Of a stretch of DNA of 64,000 nt, positions 48,375 through 57,970 are shown one piece after another (the first letter of the stretch is position 1; every line of letters begins with the position of its first letter). The notes beneath the pieces were generated by a model that saw nothing but the letters and a program-made list of their open reading frames with translations, was not told where the DNA came from and did no database searches. Location: positions 2,434,501 to 2,498,500 of the forward strand of contig NZ_CP032311.1 in assembly GCF_004803755.1 (NCBI RefSeq), given 5' to 3'. Position numbers and translations under genes: made by a program. Origin of the DNA: Pseudomonas sp. DG56-2. Lineage in GTDB: Bacteria > Pseudomonadota > Gammaproteobacteria > Pseudomonadales > Pseudomonadaceae.

Positions 48375-49466
48375 ATGCCTGCCTTTTTCCATAACCCGGT
48401 GGCGACCTGCTTCGGCAGCGGCAGCCTCGACCAGATCTGCACCTTGAGTGAAAACCACAACGTCGCCCTGGTGACGTTTCCGGAGGCGCGCGGACTGGGT
48501 TTGATTGACCGCGTCCAGGCGCTGCTGGGCGAGCGTCTGGTGTACATCGTCGAAGACGTGCAACCCAATCCGGATGTGGCTCAACTGCGCAGTACCTACG
48601 AACGCTTCTGGGTAGAAGCAGAACATTGCCAGACGGTGATCGCGCTGGGGGGTGGCAGTGCCATCGACACCGCCAAGGCGTTGATCGTCGGCACCGAATC
48701 CGGGCAGTTCGATGAGTTGCTCGGTCTTCTGGCCCTGGGCAAACCCTTCACTCCGGCACGCAGCAAAGCGCTGATTGCCGCTCCTACCACTGCCGGCACC
48801 GGCAGCGAGGTAACGCCCTGGGCGACGATCTGGGATAGTGCTGCGCAGAAGAAGTATTCGTTGCACCTGGACTGCACCTGGCCGAAGGCGGCGATTGTCG
48901 ACCCGGAACTAATGCTCACCGTGCCCGCCGGTGTCACGGTGTCTACCGGGCTCGATGCGCTGTCTCACGCGTTGGAAGCGATCTGGAACGTCAATGCCAA
49001 CCCACTCTCCGATACCTTCGCGGTATCGGCAATCGAAGACATCCTCGACTGCCTGCCGCAACTGCAACGTGACCTGGGCAACCGTGACCTGCGCGCCCGC
49101 ATGGCGCTGGCAGCACTCAAGGCCGGCATGGCGTTTTCCAATACCAAGACGGCGCTGGCACACTCGATTTCCTACGAGATGACCTTGCGTCATGGCGTGC
49201 CCCACGGCATCGCCTGTTCGTTCTCATTGCCGCTGGTACTGGGTTTGGCCTGGGGCCGTGACAGTGCCCGCGACTGCACCTTGCAGCGCATCTTCGGGCC
49301 GAATCTGGACCAGGCCAGTACCCGCCTGCGCGCGTTCCTCCATAACCTTGGGGTCATGACCGACTTCGCCGACTACGGCGTCGATGCCGACGAGGCCCAG
49401 GCCATGATCGCCCATGCCTTGCAGGGCGCCCGGGGCAAGAACTTTATCGGCGCCTCCGCCGCCTGA
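48375..49466 (+). CDS. Iron-containing alcohol dehydrogenase, phosphonoacetaldehyde-reductase-like
   Basis: A 363-residue group III alcohol dehydrogenase: GGGSAIDTAKAL nucleotide loop, PTTAGTGSEVTPWA, and the metal ligands in GLDALSHALEAIW (Asp, His), ALAHSISYE (His) and GVPHGIAC (His). Homologues beside phosphonate genes reduce phosphonoacetaldehyde or oxidise 2-hydroxyethylphosphonate; that role is inferred from context. The ATG at 48375 follows AAAGGAAA. No phosphonatase, C-P lyase or phosphite dehydrogenase is present in the window. Confidence 0.87.
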   Translation: MPAFFHNPVATCFGSGSLDQICTLSENHNVALVTFPEARGLGLIDRVQALLGERLVYIVEDVQPNPDVAQLRSTYERFWVEAEHCQTVIALGGGSAIDTAKALIVGTESGQFDELLGLLALGKPFTPARSKALIAAPTTAGTGSEVTPWATIWDSAAQKKYSLHLDCTWPKAAIVDPELMLTVPAGVTVSTGLDALSHALEAIWNVNANPLSDTFAVSAIEDILDCLPQLQRDLGNRDLRARMALAALKAGMAFSNTKTALAHSISYEMTLRHGVPHGIACSFSLPLVLGLAWGRDSARDCTLQRIFGPNLDQASTRLRAFLHNLGVMTDFADYGVDADEAQAMIAHALQGARGKNFIGASAA

Positions 49467-49534
49467 CGTTCGCTGCTGTTTCCTGTTGCACCAATCAAGA
49501 GGGATTGCCTGCGTCAGCTGGTTTAACGTGATTG

Positions 49535-49558
49535 CGCGCGGCCAGGGAGGGCCGCGCG
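49535..49558 (+). terminator. GC-rich hairpin after the phosphonate cluster
   Basis: CGCGCGGCC (49535-49543) and GGCCGCGCG (49550-49558) pair perfectly around a six-base loop, 69 bases past the dehydrogenase stop. No T-run follows. It separates the phosphonate cluster from the urease promoter region. Confidence 0.5.
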
Positions 49559-49566
49559 ACAACTTC

Positions 49567-49582
49567 TGGCCCGTTATGTGCT
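49567..49582 (+). promoter_or_regulatory. Sigma-54-like promoter for the urease operon
   Basis: TGGCCCGTTATGTGCT matches the sigma-54 consensus TGGCACG-N4-TTGCW at all but two positions and keeps the essential GG-N10-GC spacing. It lies 118 bases upstream of ureD. An NtrC-type half-site TGCACCA occurs at 49487-49493, about 75 bases further upstream. Together these suggest nitrogen-limitation control of urease. Confidence 0.6.
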
Positions 49583-49699
49583 TTGTCCCCTGCATCGATT
49601 GCTGATCGATTGGTCAAGCCTGCAACCTGGCAACTGCGCCGGTTGGAGTAAGACCTGTCCTTGAAAGCGTCGGAATTGGCATATACAGGGATCAGACTC

Positions 49700-50533
49700 A
49701 TGACGCTTGCCCAACCCCTCGACCTCGCAGCGTGCGCTACCGGCTGGAGTGCCGAGTTGTCGCTGCGCTTCGTTCGACGCGGGGAAAAGACCTGTATTGG
49801 TGCGCGACGTCATTTTGGTCCTCTTTTGGTGCAACGACCGTTCTACCCCGAGGGCGCGCCGTGCCACGTCTACGTGTTGCACCCTCCCGGCGGCGTGGTG
49901 GGCGGCGACAAACTGGTGCTCGATGTGCACCTGGAGGCGGGCAGCCATGCGCTGATGACCATGCCCGGGGCAACCAAGTTTTACCGCAGCAACGGCAATA
50001 CCTCGACCCTCAACCAGCATTTTCATTTGGCACCCGACAGCGTGCTGGAGTGGTTGCCGCAGGGCAATATCTGTTTTTCCGGTGCCCGTGTGCGCCTGGA
50101 AAATCGCTTTAGTCTCTCTCCAGGGGCACGTCTTTTGGCGTGGGAAACCCTGTGCCTGGGCCGACCGGTGATGCACGAGACGTTCAGCCACGGTGCACTG
50201 GACAACCGCCTACAGATCGATGTACCCGACGACCCCGGCCTGCACGAGCGCCTGCGTATTGAAGGTGGTCAATTGCACAAGCTTGGCGGCTACCCCTTGC
50301 AGGCAACCTTTTGCGCCTTTCCGGCCGACGAGAACCTGCTTGAACAGTGCCGCACCCTCATCAATGACCTGAACGTACCTGCTGGCGCAACGTTGCTCGG
50401 CCAACTGCTGGTAGTGCGCCTGCTCGATCACGACAACCAATCCCTACAACTCACCCTGCAACGCCTGTGGCATGCCTTGCGGCCCGCCGTGGTCGGCCTG
50501 CAGCCATGCCCGCCACGTATCTGGGCCACTTGA
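49700..50533 (+). CDS. ureD: Urease accessory protein UreD
   Basis: A 277-residue scaffold protein for nickel insertion (LVQRPFYPEG, HVYVLHPPGGVVGGDKL, GATKFYRS, PQGNICFSGA, LAWETLCLGRP). UreD binds apo-urease and recruits UreF and UreG. The ATG at 49700 begins MTLAQPLDL; 13 upstream codons look non-coding. First gene of the urease operon, nine bases before ureA. Confidence 0.95.
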   Translation: MTLAQPLDLAACATGWSAELSLRFVRRGEKTCIGARRHFGPLLVQRPFYPEGAPCHVYVLHPPGGVVGGDKLVLDVHLEAGSHALMTMPGATKFYRSNGNTSTLNQHFHLAPDSVLEWLPQGNICFSGARVRLENRFSLSPGARLLAWETLCLGRPVMHETFSHGALDNRLQIDVPDDPGLHERLRIEGGQLHKLGGYPLQATFCAFPADENLLEQCRTLINDLNVPAGATLLGQLLVVRLLDHDNQSLQLTLQRLWHALRPAVVGLQPCPPRIWAT

Positions 50534-50542
50534 GAGAATGCC

Positions 50543-50845
50543 ATGGAGCTGACCCCGCGAGAGAAAGACAAATTGCTGCTGTTCACCGCGGCGCTGCTTG
50601 CCGAGCGCCGGCTGGCCCGTGGTCTGAAACTCAACTACCCGGAAGCGGTAGCGTTGATTAGCGCCACGGTGATGGAAGGCGCTCGTGATGGACGCACGGT
50701 CGCCGAGTTGATGAACCTGGGGCGTGATGTGCTCAACCGTGAGCAGGTAATGGAGGGCGTGAGCGAAATGATTACCGACGTGCAGGTCGAGGCGACGTTC
50801 TCCGACGGCACCAAGCTTGTGACCGTGCATGACCCGATTGTCTAG
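50543..50845 (+). CDS. ureA: Urease gamma subunit
   Basis: A 100-residue subunit with the nearly invariant start [23 protein letters not shown] and [11 protein letters not shown]. The length equals the standard gamma subunit. It forms the urease trimer with UreB and UreC and lies nine bases upstream of ureB. Confidence 0.98.
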   Translation: MELTPREKDKLLLFTAALLAERRLARGLKLNYPEAVALISATVMEGARDGRTVAELMNLGRDVLNREQVMEGVSEMITDVQVEATFSDGTKLVTVHDPIV

Positions 50846-50854
50846 GAGCGCAGG

Positions 50855-51172
50855 ATGATTCCCGGAGAAGTACAGGTCGCCCAGGGCGACATTGAACTCA
50901 ACCTTGGCTGCCAGACCGTTAGTGTGACGGTGGCCAACCATGGGGACCGGCCGGTGCAGGTCGGCTCGCATTACCACTTTTATGAGGTTAACAACGCCCT
51001 GGTCTTCGAGCGCGAGCCCACCCGTGGTTTTCGCCTGGACATCGCCGCAGGCACCGCCGTGCGCTTTGAGCCGGGGCAGGCGCGCACGGTGACACTGGTG
51101 CCCTACGCTGGAAAACGCGAGGTCTACGGTTTTCAAGGGCGGGTAATGGGCAAACTGGAGGCACTGGCATGA
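50855..51172 (+). CDS. ureB: Urease beta subunit
   Basis: A 105-residue subunit starting [16 protein letters not shown], with [21 protein letters not shown] and the [11 protein letters not shown] region characteristic of UreB. Its stop overlaps the ureC start in an ATGA, giving coupled translation of structural subunits. Confidence 0.98.
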   Translation: MIPGEVQVAQGDIELNLGCQTVSVTVANHGDRPVQVGSHYHFYEVNNALVFEREPTRGFRLDIAAGTAVRFEPGQARTVTLVPYAGKREVYGFQGRVMGKLEALA

Positions 51173-52872
51173 GCCGAATCTCGCGTCGTGCCTACGCCGA
51201 CATGTTTGGCCCGACCGTCGGTGACCGGGTACGCCTGGCCGACACCGAATTGTGGGTCGAGGTGGAGAAGGACTTCACCACCTACGGTGAAGAGGTCAAG
51301 TTTGGCGGTGGCAAGGTCATCCGTGACGGCATGGGCCAGGGCCAGATGCTCGCCAACGAGGCCATGGACCTGGTGCTGACCAACGCCTTGATTATTGACC
51401 ACTGGGGCATCGTCAAAGCTGACATTGGTGTGAAGAACGGACGCATCTTCGGCGTCGGCAAGGCCGGCAACCCGGATGTGCAGCCCGGGGTTACCTTGCC
51501 GATCGGTGCAGGCACCGAAGTGATTGCCGCCGAAGGCAAGATCGTCACCGCAGGCGGCATCGACTCACACATCCACTTCATCTGCCCGCAGCAGGTGGAA
51601 GAGGCGCTCACCTCGGGCATCACCACGTTTATTGGCGGCGGCACCGGGCCGGCCACGGGCACCAATGCCACCACCTGCACCTCCGGGCCCTGGTACCTGG
51701 CGCGCATGCTTCAGGCAGCCGATGAGCTGCCGATCAATATCGGCCTGCTCGGCAAGGGCAATGCCTCGCAGCCTGAGGCGTTGCGCGAGCAGATTCACGC
51801 CGGGGCGGTGGGTTTGAAACTGCATGAGGATTGGGGCTCGACTCCGGCCGCCATCGACTGTTGTTTGAACGTGGCTGAAGAACTGGATGTGCAGGTGGCC
51901 ATTCACACCGACACCCTCAATGAATCCGGCTGTGTCGAAGACACCCTGGCGGCAATCGGTGATCGCACCATCCACACCTTTCACACCGAAGGGGCCGGTG
52001 GTGGTCATGCGCCGGATATCATCCGCGCGGCGGCGTTTGCCAATGTGCTGCCGTCCTCGACTAATCCAACCTTGCCCTACACGATCAATACCGTGGACGA
52101 GCACCTGGACATGCTGATGGTCTGCCATCACCTGGACCCGAGCATTGCCGAGGACGTGGCGTTCGCCGAGTCGCGCATTCGTCGCGAAACCATTGCCGCC
52201 GAAGACATTCTGCATGACATCGGCGCGTTTTCGATGACCTCATCCGACTCCCAGGCCATGGGCCGGGTAGGGGAAGTGGTGTTGCGTACCTGGCAGGTCG
52301 CCGACCAGATGAAGCGTCGTCGCGGACCCCTTGCTCCAGACAGCAGCCACAGCGACAACGCTCGGGTGAAGCGCTACATCGCCAAGTACACGATCAATCC
52401 GGCACTCACCCATGGCATCGCCCATGAGGTGGGCTCAGTGGAGGCGGGCAAGCTGGCTGACCTGGTGCTCTGGGCACCGGCCTTCTTCGGGGTGAAACCT
52501 GCGTTGGTGATCAAGGGCGGGATGATTGCCATGGCGCCGATGGGCGATATAAACGGCTCGATTCCCACGCCGCAACCGGTGCACTACCGGCCAATGTTCG
52601 GTGCCCTGGGCGCTGCACGCAACGCTACCCGAATGACCTTCCTATCGCGCTCGGCGCATGAGCGTGGTGTCCATCAGCAACTGGGTTTACGCAGCCTGAT
52701 TGGCGTCGTCAATGGCTGCCGGACTGTGCGCAAGGGCGACATGGTGCACAACGGCCTGCTGCCGCTGATTGAAGTGGACTCACAAACCTACGAGGTGCGC
52801 GCCAACGGTGAATTGCTGGTGTGTGAGCCGGCCACAGTATTGCCGATGGCGCAACGTTATTTTCTGTTTTGA
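51169..52872 (+). CDS. ureC: Urease alpha subunit
   Basis: A 567-residue catalytic subunit that hydrolyses urea to ammonia and carbamate at a dinickel site. Ligands are visible at the canonical numbers: His134 and His136 (SHIHF), carbamylated Lys217 (GLKLHEDWG), His219, and the later histidines of HTDTLNESG and [12 protein letters not shown]. The flap holds Cys319 and His320 (VCHHLDPS). [10 protein letters not shown] carries the last ligand aspartate. All catalytic residues appear intact. Confidence 0.99.
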   Translation: MSRISRRAYADMFGPTVGDRVRLADTELWVEVEKDFTTYGEEVKFGGGKVIRDGMGQGQMLANEAMDLVLTNALIIDHWGIVKADIGVKNGRIFGVGKAGNPDVQPGVTLPIGAGTEVIAAEGKIVTAGGIDSHIHFICPQQVEEALTSGITTFIGGGTGPATGTNATTCTSGPWYLARMLQAADELPINIGLLGKGNASQPEALREQIHAGAVGLKLHEDWGSTPAAIDCCLNVAEELDVQVAIHTDTLNESGCVEDTLAAIGDRTIHTFHTEGAGGGHAPDIIRAAAFANVLPSSTNPTLPYTINTVDEHLDMLMVCHHLDPSIAEDVAFAESRIRRETIAAEDILHDIGAFSMTSSDSQAMGRVGEVVLRTWQVADQMKRRRGPLAPDSSHSDNARVKRYIAKYTINPALTHGIAHEVGSVEAGKLADLVLWAPAFFGVKPALVIKGGMIAMAPMGDINGSIPTPQPVHYRPMFGALGAARNATRMTFLSRSAHERGVHQQLGLRSLIGVVNGCRTVRKGDMVHNGLLPLIEVDSQTYEVRANGELLVCEPATVLPMAQRYFLF

Positions 52873-52882
52873 AGGAGCACGC

Positions 52883-53362
52883 ATGATTCTGCTGACACGA
52901 CGGCTCAAAGAAGCCGACCAGGTAAGCGCCACGGTAACCCTCACCCTGGACACCCGCATCAAGAGCCGGGTACGGGTCACCCTCGACGATGGGCGCGAGG
53001 CTGGACTGATGCTTGAACGCGGCCAACTGCTGCGCGGTGGCCAATTGTTGAGCGATGAGCAGGGCATCGAGGCGATACGTGTGGTCGCGGCAGCAGAGCC
53101 GGTATCCACGGTGCGTTGCGCCGATCCTTTGTTGCTGGCACGTGCCAGCTATCACCTGGGCAACCGACATGTACCGCTGCAGATTGATGGTGGCCTGCTG
53201 CGCTATCAACACGACCACGTCCTCGACGAGATGGTTCGCGGCCTGGGCTTGCAGGTGACGCTGGAGCAGGCGCCGTTCGAACCTGAAGCCGGGGCCTATC
53301 AGAGCGCACCGCACAGCCACTCCCATAACGATCACCCCTTTGTTCGCGTTGCTCACCACTGA
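52883..53362 (+). CDS. ureE: Urease accessory nickel chaperone UreE
   Basis: A 159-residue chaperone with an N-terminal substrate-binding domain (LILLTRR-type start, LTLDTRIKSRVRVTL) and a metal-binding domain (ARASYHLGNRHVPLQ, YQHDHVLDEMV). The C-terminus is histidine-rich (HSHSHNDH and HH at the end), which stores nickel. The ATG at 52883 follows AAGGAG; the frame is open earlier inside ureC. Confidence 0.96.
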   Translation: MILLTRRLKEADQVSATVTLTLDTRIKSRVRVTLDDGREAGLMLERGQLLRGGQLLSDEQGIEAIRVVAAAEPVSTVRCADPLLLARASYHLGNRHVPLQIDGGLLRYQHDHVLDEMVRGLGLQVTLEQAPFEPEAGAYQSAPHSHSHNDHPFVRVAHH

Positions 53363-53380
53363 AGTCGATAAGGAATACCC

Positions 53381-53926
53381 ATGAACAAGACTGTTGCACT
53401 CGCGTTGCTGCTGGTGGCCGTACCGGCCTTCGCTCACCCAGGTCATGACGCCAACCCCCTGCAGGATGGCCTGCTGCACCCGCTGACCGGCCTTGATCAC
53501 TTACTCATGCTGCTCGGTACCGGCGTGCTCGCGGCATTGACCGGCCGTAACCTGGCACTGCCGCTGCTGACGCTCTGTGCCATGTTTGGTGGTGCCTTGT
53601 TGGGGCAGTTGTTCGGCGGTGTTATTGGCATGGAAACGATGATCATCGGTTCGTTGCTGGTGGCTGCTGCCGCCATGTTGCTGCCTGGCCGGCAAATGGT
53701 TCTGGCCTTGGCAATGCCGGTGTTCGCCTTGTTCCATGGTTGGGCCCACGGCGTTGAAGCCAGCCCAGGGGCATTCTGGTTGTTCAGTGCAGGCTTTGTC
53801 GCGGTCAGCGGCGTGCTGTTGCTCGCAGGCTTTGCCGGCGGGTGCCTGCTGCGCCGCCACAGCGCCTTGCAGAAAGCCTTCGGTGGAGGCTTGCTGGCGG
53901 GCGCTGCAGTGGTGCTGGCTGGCTGA
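53381..53926 (+). CDS. ureJ: HupE/UreJ nickel permease
   Basis: A 181-residue membrane protein with a signal sequence (LALLLVAVPAFA) followed by the family signature HPGHD, HPLTGLDHLLMLLG and FHGWAHG. Six or so hydrophobic segments follow. HupE/UreJ proteins import nickel for urease or hydrogenase. Its stop overlaps the ureF start by one base (TGATG). Confidence 0.94.
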   Translation: MNKTVALALLLVAVPAFAHPGHDANPLQDGLLHPLTGLDHLLMLLGTGVLAALTGRNLALPLLTLCAMFGGALLGQLFGGVIGMETMIIGSLLVAAAAMLLPGRQMVLALAMPVFALFHGWAHGVEASPGAFWLFSAGFVAVSGVLLLAGFAGGCLLRRHSALQKAFGGGLLAGAAVVLAG

Positions 53927-54600
53927 TGAGTACCGAGCTGAAGCTGCTGCGACTGCTGCAGTTGGCCAGTCCAAGCCTGCCAGTAGGCGGATTTACCTAT
54001 TCCCAAGGGCTGGAGTGGGCGGTGGAGGCCGGCTGGGTGCAAGGCGCCGACGGTTTTCGCAGTTGGCAACGCCAGCAGTTGCACGACACCCTGGGCTATC
54101 TCGACTGGCCGCTACTTTCGCGCCTGTATCACGCCTGTTGCGACGACGACGCCGGGGCATTCCTGCACTGGAGTCAGTTCTTGCTGGCCAATCGTGAAAC
54201 GGCCGAGTTACGCCTGGAAGAGCGCCAGCGGGGGATGGCCTTTGCCCGCCTGCTCGACGGCTGGGAGCTGTGCCAGGCGGAGCAATGGCGACCGAGCGTG
54301 GCGTTGAGCCAGTTGGGTGGGATGGCCTGGCTGGGCGCGCACTGGGACATTCCTTTGCCCGATCTGGCCTTGGGTCATGGCTTTGCCTGGCTCGAAGGTG
54401 CAGTGATGGCGGGCGTCAAGCTGGTGCCCTTTGGCCAACAGGCAGCACAAAGTCTGCTGCGTGACCTGTGTGAAGAACTGCCTGGCGTGCTCGAGCATGC
54501 CCTGCAGGTGCCCGATGATCAGTTGGGTGGCGGATTGCCATTGCTGGCGATTGCTTCGGCCCGACATGAAACCCAATACACCCGATTATTTCGTTCTTGA
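53926..54600 (+). CDS. ureF: Urease accessory protein UreF
   Basis: A 224-residue helical protein (LLQLASPSLPVGGFTYSQGLEWAVEAGWV, LGHGFAWLEGAVMAGVKLVPFGQ). UreF links UreD to the GTPase UreG and controls nickel loading. The ATG at 53926 overlaps the ureJ stop; the open frame starts earlier inside ureJ. It ends nine bases before ureG. Confidence 0.95.
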   Translation: MSTELKLLRLLQLASPSLPVGGFTYSQGLEWAVEAGWVQGADGFRSWQRQQLHDTLGYLDWPLLSRLYHACCDDDAGAFLHWSQFLLANRETAELRLEERQRGMAFARLLDGWELCQAEQWRPSVALSQLGGMAWLGAHWDIPLPDLALGHGFAWLEGAVMAGVKLVPFGQQAAQSLLRDLCEELPGVLEHALQVPDDQLGGGLPLLAIASARHETQYTRLFRS

Positions 54601-54609
54601 GGACAACCC

Positions 54610-55251
54610 ATGCAAAGTTATCAGCAACCCCTGCGCGTCGGTGTCGGCGGTCCGGTCGGTTCAGGCAAGACCGCGCTGCTTGAGGCCTTGTGCAAGGCCA
54701 TGCGCGATCACTATGAGATTGCTGTGGTGACCAACGATATCTATACCAAGGAAGACCAGCGAATTCTCACCGAAGCTGGCGCACTGGCACCGGAGCGTAT
54801 TGTCGGGGTGGAAACCGGTGGTTGCCCGCACACCGCCATTCGCGAAGATGCTTCGATGAATTTGGCCGCGGTGGAGGAACTGGCACGTAGATTCGGTAAT
54901 CTTGAAGTGATTTTTGTCGAGAGTGGTGGCGACAATCTCAGTGCAACCTTCAGTCCGGAGCTGGCCGATCTGACGGTCTATGTGATTGACGTTGCTGAAG
55001 GTGAAAAGATCCCGCGCAAGGGCGGACCGGGGATTACCAAGTCGGATTTTCTGGTGATCAACAAAATCGACCTGGCGCCTTATGTAGGTGCTTCGCTGGA
55101 GGTGATGGAGAAGGATACGCAACGGATGCGGCCCGAGCGGCCGTGGGCGTTCACCAATCTCAAGACCGGGCAGGGCTTGCAGCAGGTTATCGACTTTATC
55201 GTTGAGCGAGGGATGCTTGGCGCTGCGCGAGCGCCCCACTCGATGGCTTGA
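54610..55251 (+). CDS. ureG: Urease accessory GTPase UreG
   Basis: A 213-residue GTPase that drives nickel insertion. Motifs: P-loop [17 protein letters not shown], metal-binding [26 protein letters not shown] and [11 protein letters not shown]. Last gene of the urease operon. The 162 bases that follow, up to the convergent alcohol dehydrogenase, show no gene or clear terminator. Confidence 0.97.
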   Translation: MQSYQQPLRVGVGGPVGSGKTALLEALCKAMRDHYEIAVVTNDIYTKEDQRILTEAGALAPERIVGVETGGCPHTAIREDASMNLAAVEELARRFGNLEVIFVESGGDNLSATFSPELADLTVYVIDVAEGEKIPRKGGPGITKSDFLVINKIDLAPYVGASLEVMEKDTQRMRPERPWAFTNLKTGQGLQQVIDFIVERGMLGAARAPHSMA

Positions 55252-55413
55252 ACCGCGGACCTGGATAACACGGTCCGATGCTTCAGGTCCTGGGCGCGGC
55301 GGTGTGCACGTAGATCCATTTTCCAGGGCGGCGCTGTCATCATTGCCTCCCTTGAACGGATAGGCGCATCGCGCCCAGGGCTACCCAGGCGCGGAAAGGT
55401 TCTACCTGTGGGC

Positions 55414-56466
55414 TCAGCCTTTGAGCGTTGCCATGTCAATTACAAAACGGTATTTCACATCGCCGGCAATCATTCGGCTGTAAGCCTCGTTGATATGACG
55501 GATATCCAGCATTTCGATATCGCAGCGAATACCGTGCTCGGCACAGTATTCCAGCACTTCCTGGGTTTCTGCGATGCCGCCGATCAACGAGCCACCCAAT
55601 ACCCGCCGTTTCAACACCAGGTTGGCAGCATGCAGGGCAGGGTCCACGGGTTCGATCAGGCCGACGAGAATGTGTACACCGTCGAACTTGAGGGTCTGCA
55701 GGTAAGGGTTCAGGTCATGCTGAACCGGGATGGTGTCGAGAAGGAAGTCGAAATGTTCGCTGGCAGCCTGCATTTGCGCAGGGTCGGTGGACACGATGAC
55801 ATGGTCGGCGCCCTGTTTGCGGGCTTCTTCGGCCTTGCTCGGGGAGCGCGTGAATAGGGTCACTTCTGCGCCCATGGCTTTGGCGAATTTGATGCCCATG
55901 TGGCCCAGGCCACCCATGCCAAGAATGCCGACACGGTCACCGGCCTTGACCCCATAGTGCTTGAGCGGCGAGTAGGTGGTGATTCCCGCGCACAGGATCG
56001 GCGCCGCGCCTGGTAGGTCGAGGCTGGCCGGAATGCGCAGAACGAACCGTTCGCTGACGACAATGCTGTTGGAGTAACCGCCCATGGTGTTGCTGCCGTC
56101 GATTCTGTCTGCAGTGGCGTAGGTCATGGTCGGGCCTTCCTGACAGTACTGCTCCAAGTCGCTACGGCATGCTTCGCAGTGCTGGCAGGAATCGACCATG
56201 CAACCGACACCGACATGATCGCCCACGTTGTAACGGCTGACATTGGCACCCACTGCAGTCACACGGCCGACGATCTCGTGTCCAGGCATCAATGGGTAGA
56301 CGGCAATGCCCCATTCGTTACGGGCCTGATGGATGTCCGAGTGGCAAACGCCGCAGTAGAGAATCTCGATGGCCACATCGTCAGGGCGCAGGGCGCGTCG
56401 CTCGAAGGTCATGGGCGCAAGTGGCGCGGTGGCAGACTGGGCGGCGTATCCGATGGCTGTGTACAT
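55414..56466 (-). CDS. Zinc-dependent NADP alcohol dehydrogenase (YahK/AdhC-type)
   Basis: A 350-residue MDR enzyme: catalytic zinc ligands in YCGVCHSDIH and PGHEIVG, structural zinc cysteines in CQHCEACRSDLEQYC, and GILGMGGLGHMGIKFAKAMG for NADPH binding. It belongs to the CAD-like group that reduces aldehydes. The ATG at 56466 begins MYTAIGYAAQ; the long upstream frame is non-coding. It is divergent from an AraC regulator, a layout seen with aldehyde-detoxifying dehydrogenases. Confidence 0.94.
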   Translation of the reverse strand: MYTAIGYAAQSATAPLAPMTFERRALRPDDVAIEILYCGVCHSDIHQARNEWGIAVYPLMPGHEIVGRVTAVGANVSRYNVGDHVGVGCMVDSCQHCEACRSDLEQYCQEGPTMTYATADRIDGSNTMGGYSNSIVVSERFVLRIPASLDLPGAAPILCAGITTYSPLKHYGVKAGDRVGILGMGGLGHMGIKFAKAMGAEVTLFTRSPSKAEEARKQGADHVIVSTDPAQMQAASEHFDFLLDTIPVQHDLNPYLQTLKFDGVHILVGLIEPVDPALHAANLVLKRRVLGGSLIGGIAETQEVLEYCAEHGIRCDIEMLDIRHINEAYSRMIAGDVKYRFVIDMATLKG

Positions 56467-56645
56467 GGCTGACCTCTGTAAATCGATGAACAGTAATGGC
56501 CGCCATTGTCCGCAGTGGCCGGCAGGCTGCCCATTGTCATTCCTCCGCCTGTCATGCCTAAAACTCCGGATCTGCACCTGATCAGCACACACCAGGCTGC
56601 CAAGCTGCGATGATGGCAGTGTCTATTCCTCCGTCCTGGTCCCCC

Positions 56646-57539
56646 ATGCAACTGACACGTCACGTTGATGCCAATGCCACGCTGTGTTCCCTGATACGCG
56701 CCCTGGCGGTGCGGCCCGGGTTTGTCGATACGCATCTGGCTCAGGTGCAGGTACTGTCGGCGTATAACTATGTGGCGAGCAGCCCGCAGATCTATGAGCC
56801 GAGCCTGATGATTCTCGCCCAGGGCAGCAAACTGGCGCGTCTTGGTGCACGAACCCTGGAGTACGGTGCCGGGCATTACTTGGTTCAGGCGTTGTCGGTG
56901 CCTTTCATGTGCGAGACTTTTGCCACCGCGGACGAGCCATTGCTGGGGGTGTCGGTGGCCATCGACCGCGTGGTAGTGGGGGAGTTGGTACAGAATATGG
57001 GGTTGCCAGCCAACGATCCCATCAAGGCGCAAACACCTGAATCGATGGCCTCGGCTGCACTTGACGATGCCATGCGCGACAGTGTCGAACGCCTGTTACG
57101 TTGCCTGCAGGACCCAATGGACAGTCAGGTGATGGGTGCCGCCCGTGTGCGCGAGGTGTTGTATGTGGCGTTGCGCGGACCGCAAGCTGGCGTCTTGCGC
57201 GCGCTGGTTGAGCAACAAGGGCATTTTTCGCGTATTGCATCGGCACTCAGCCATTTGCGCGACCACTATGCCGAACCCTTGAGTGTCGAGGCGTTGGCAA
57301 GCTGCGCCAACATGAGCGCCTCGACCTTTCACGAACACTTCAAACGCAGCACGCTGCTTTCGCCAATGCAGTACCTCAAGCGCCTGCGGTTGCTCAAGGC
57401 TCAACAAATGCTGATCGGCGAAGGCCAGGGGGTGGCGCAGGTGGCGCATCGGGTCGGCTATCAGAGCACCTCGCAGTTCAGTCGCGAATACAAACGTCAC
57501 TTTCAGCGTAGCCCTGGGGAAGAGCAGCCATACGGGTGA
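56646..57539 (+). CDS. AraC-family regulator with AraC_N domain (YqhC-like)
   Basis: A 297-residue regulator (or 309 if the ATG at 56610 is used; neither has a clear Shine-Dalgarno). N-terminal cupin-like domain of the YqhC type (YEPSLMILAQGSKLARLG, YLVQALSVPFMCETF, PLLGVSVAID) and a C-terminal double HTH (LSVEALASCANMSASTFHEHFK and VAQVAHRVGYQSTSQFSREYKR). YqhC relatives activate adjacent aldehyde reductases in response to aldehydes, which fits the divergent dehydrogenase. Confidence 0.9.
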   Translation: MQLTRHVDANATLCSLIRALAVRPGFVDTHLAQVQVLSAYNYVASSPQIYEPSLMILAQGSKLARLGARTLEYGAGHYLVQALSVPFMCETFATADEPLLGVSVAIDRVVVGELVQNMGLPANDPIKAQTPESMASAALDDAMRDSVERLLRCLQDPMDSQVMGAARVREVLYVALRGPQAGVLRALVEQQGHFSRIASALSHLRDHYAEPLSVEALASCANMSASTFHEHFKRSTLLSPMQYLKRLRLLKAQQMLIGEGQGVAQVAHRVGYQSTSQFSREYKRHFQRSPGEEQPYG

Positions 57540-57571
57540 GTCACCACGTGGGGCAAGCTCGATAACTGCGC

Positions 57572-57898
57572 TCAAATATCGCCAAAATGCACCGCCAGCC
57601 ACACGGTGGCACGCGTGCTGTCGGTCCACTCCACACGGTGTCGGCTATGAGCAGGAATCTCGACAAAGTCGCCTGGTTTCAGTGCCCGGGCACTAGATTC
57701 GTGCTCCAGCCGCAAGCCCGCTGAACCGGCCAGGAGCAACACCCATTCACTCTGCGGCTGGTCGTACCAGAAGCCCGCGGGACTTGCCTGGCCATTGGAG
57801 ACGATGCGTTCAATGCGCAAGCCCGGGCGGGCCAGCAGTTCATCGAAGTGTTCCTGCTCGGTGGCAGGGGGGAGGGGGTTGAGCAGATTGTCGAGCAT
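57572..57898 (-). CDS. Small cupin-domain protein
   Basis: A 108-residue cupin: SPAGFWYDQPQSEWVLLLAGSAGLRLE is the first motif and PGDFVEIPAHSRHRVEWT the second, ending AVHFGDI. The ATG at 57898 is preferred over a GTG at 57952 because the family core begins just after it. Small cupins of this type may be phosphoribosyl or metal-binding enzymes; no function is assigned. It is divergent from the M14 peptidase gene. Confidence 0.8.
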   Translation of the reverse strand: MLDNLLNPLPPATEQEHFDELLARPGLRIERIVSNGQASPAGFWYDQPQSEWVLLLAGSAGLRLEHESSARALKPGDFVEIPAHSRHRVEWTDSTRATVWLAVHFGDI

Positions 57899-57970
57899 CG
57901 TTGCAAGGCCCTCGTCTGGCACCACATTGTGGTTTAAGGTGGCATCTGCCACTCATGATAGGGAATCATC

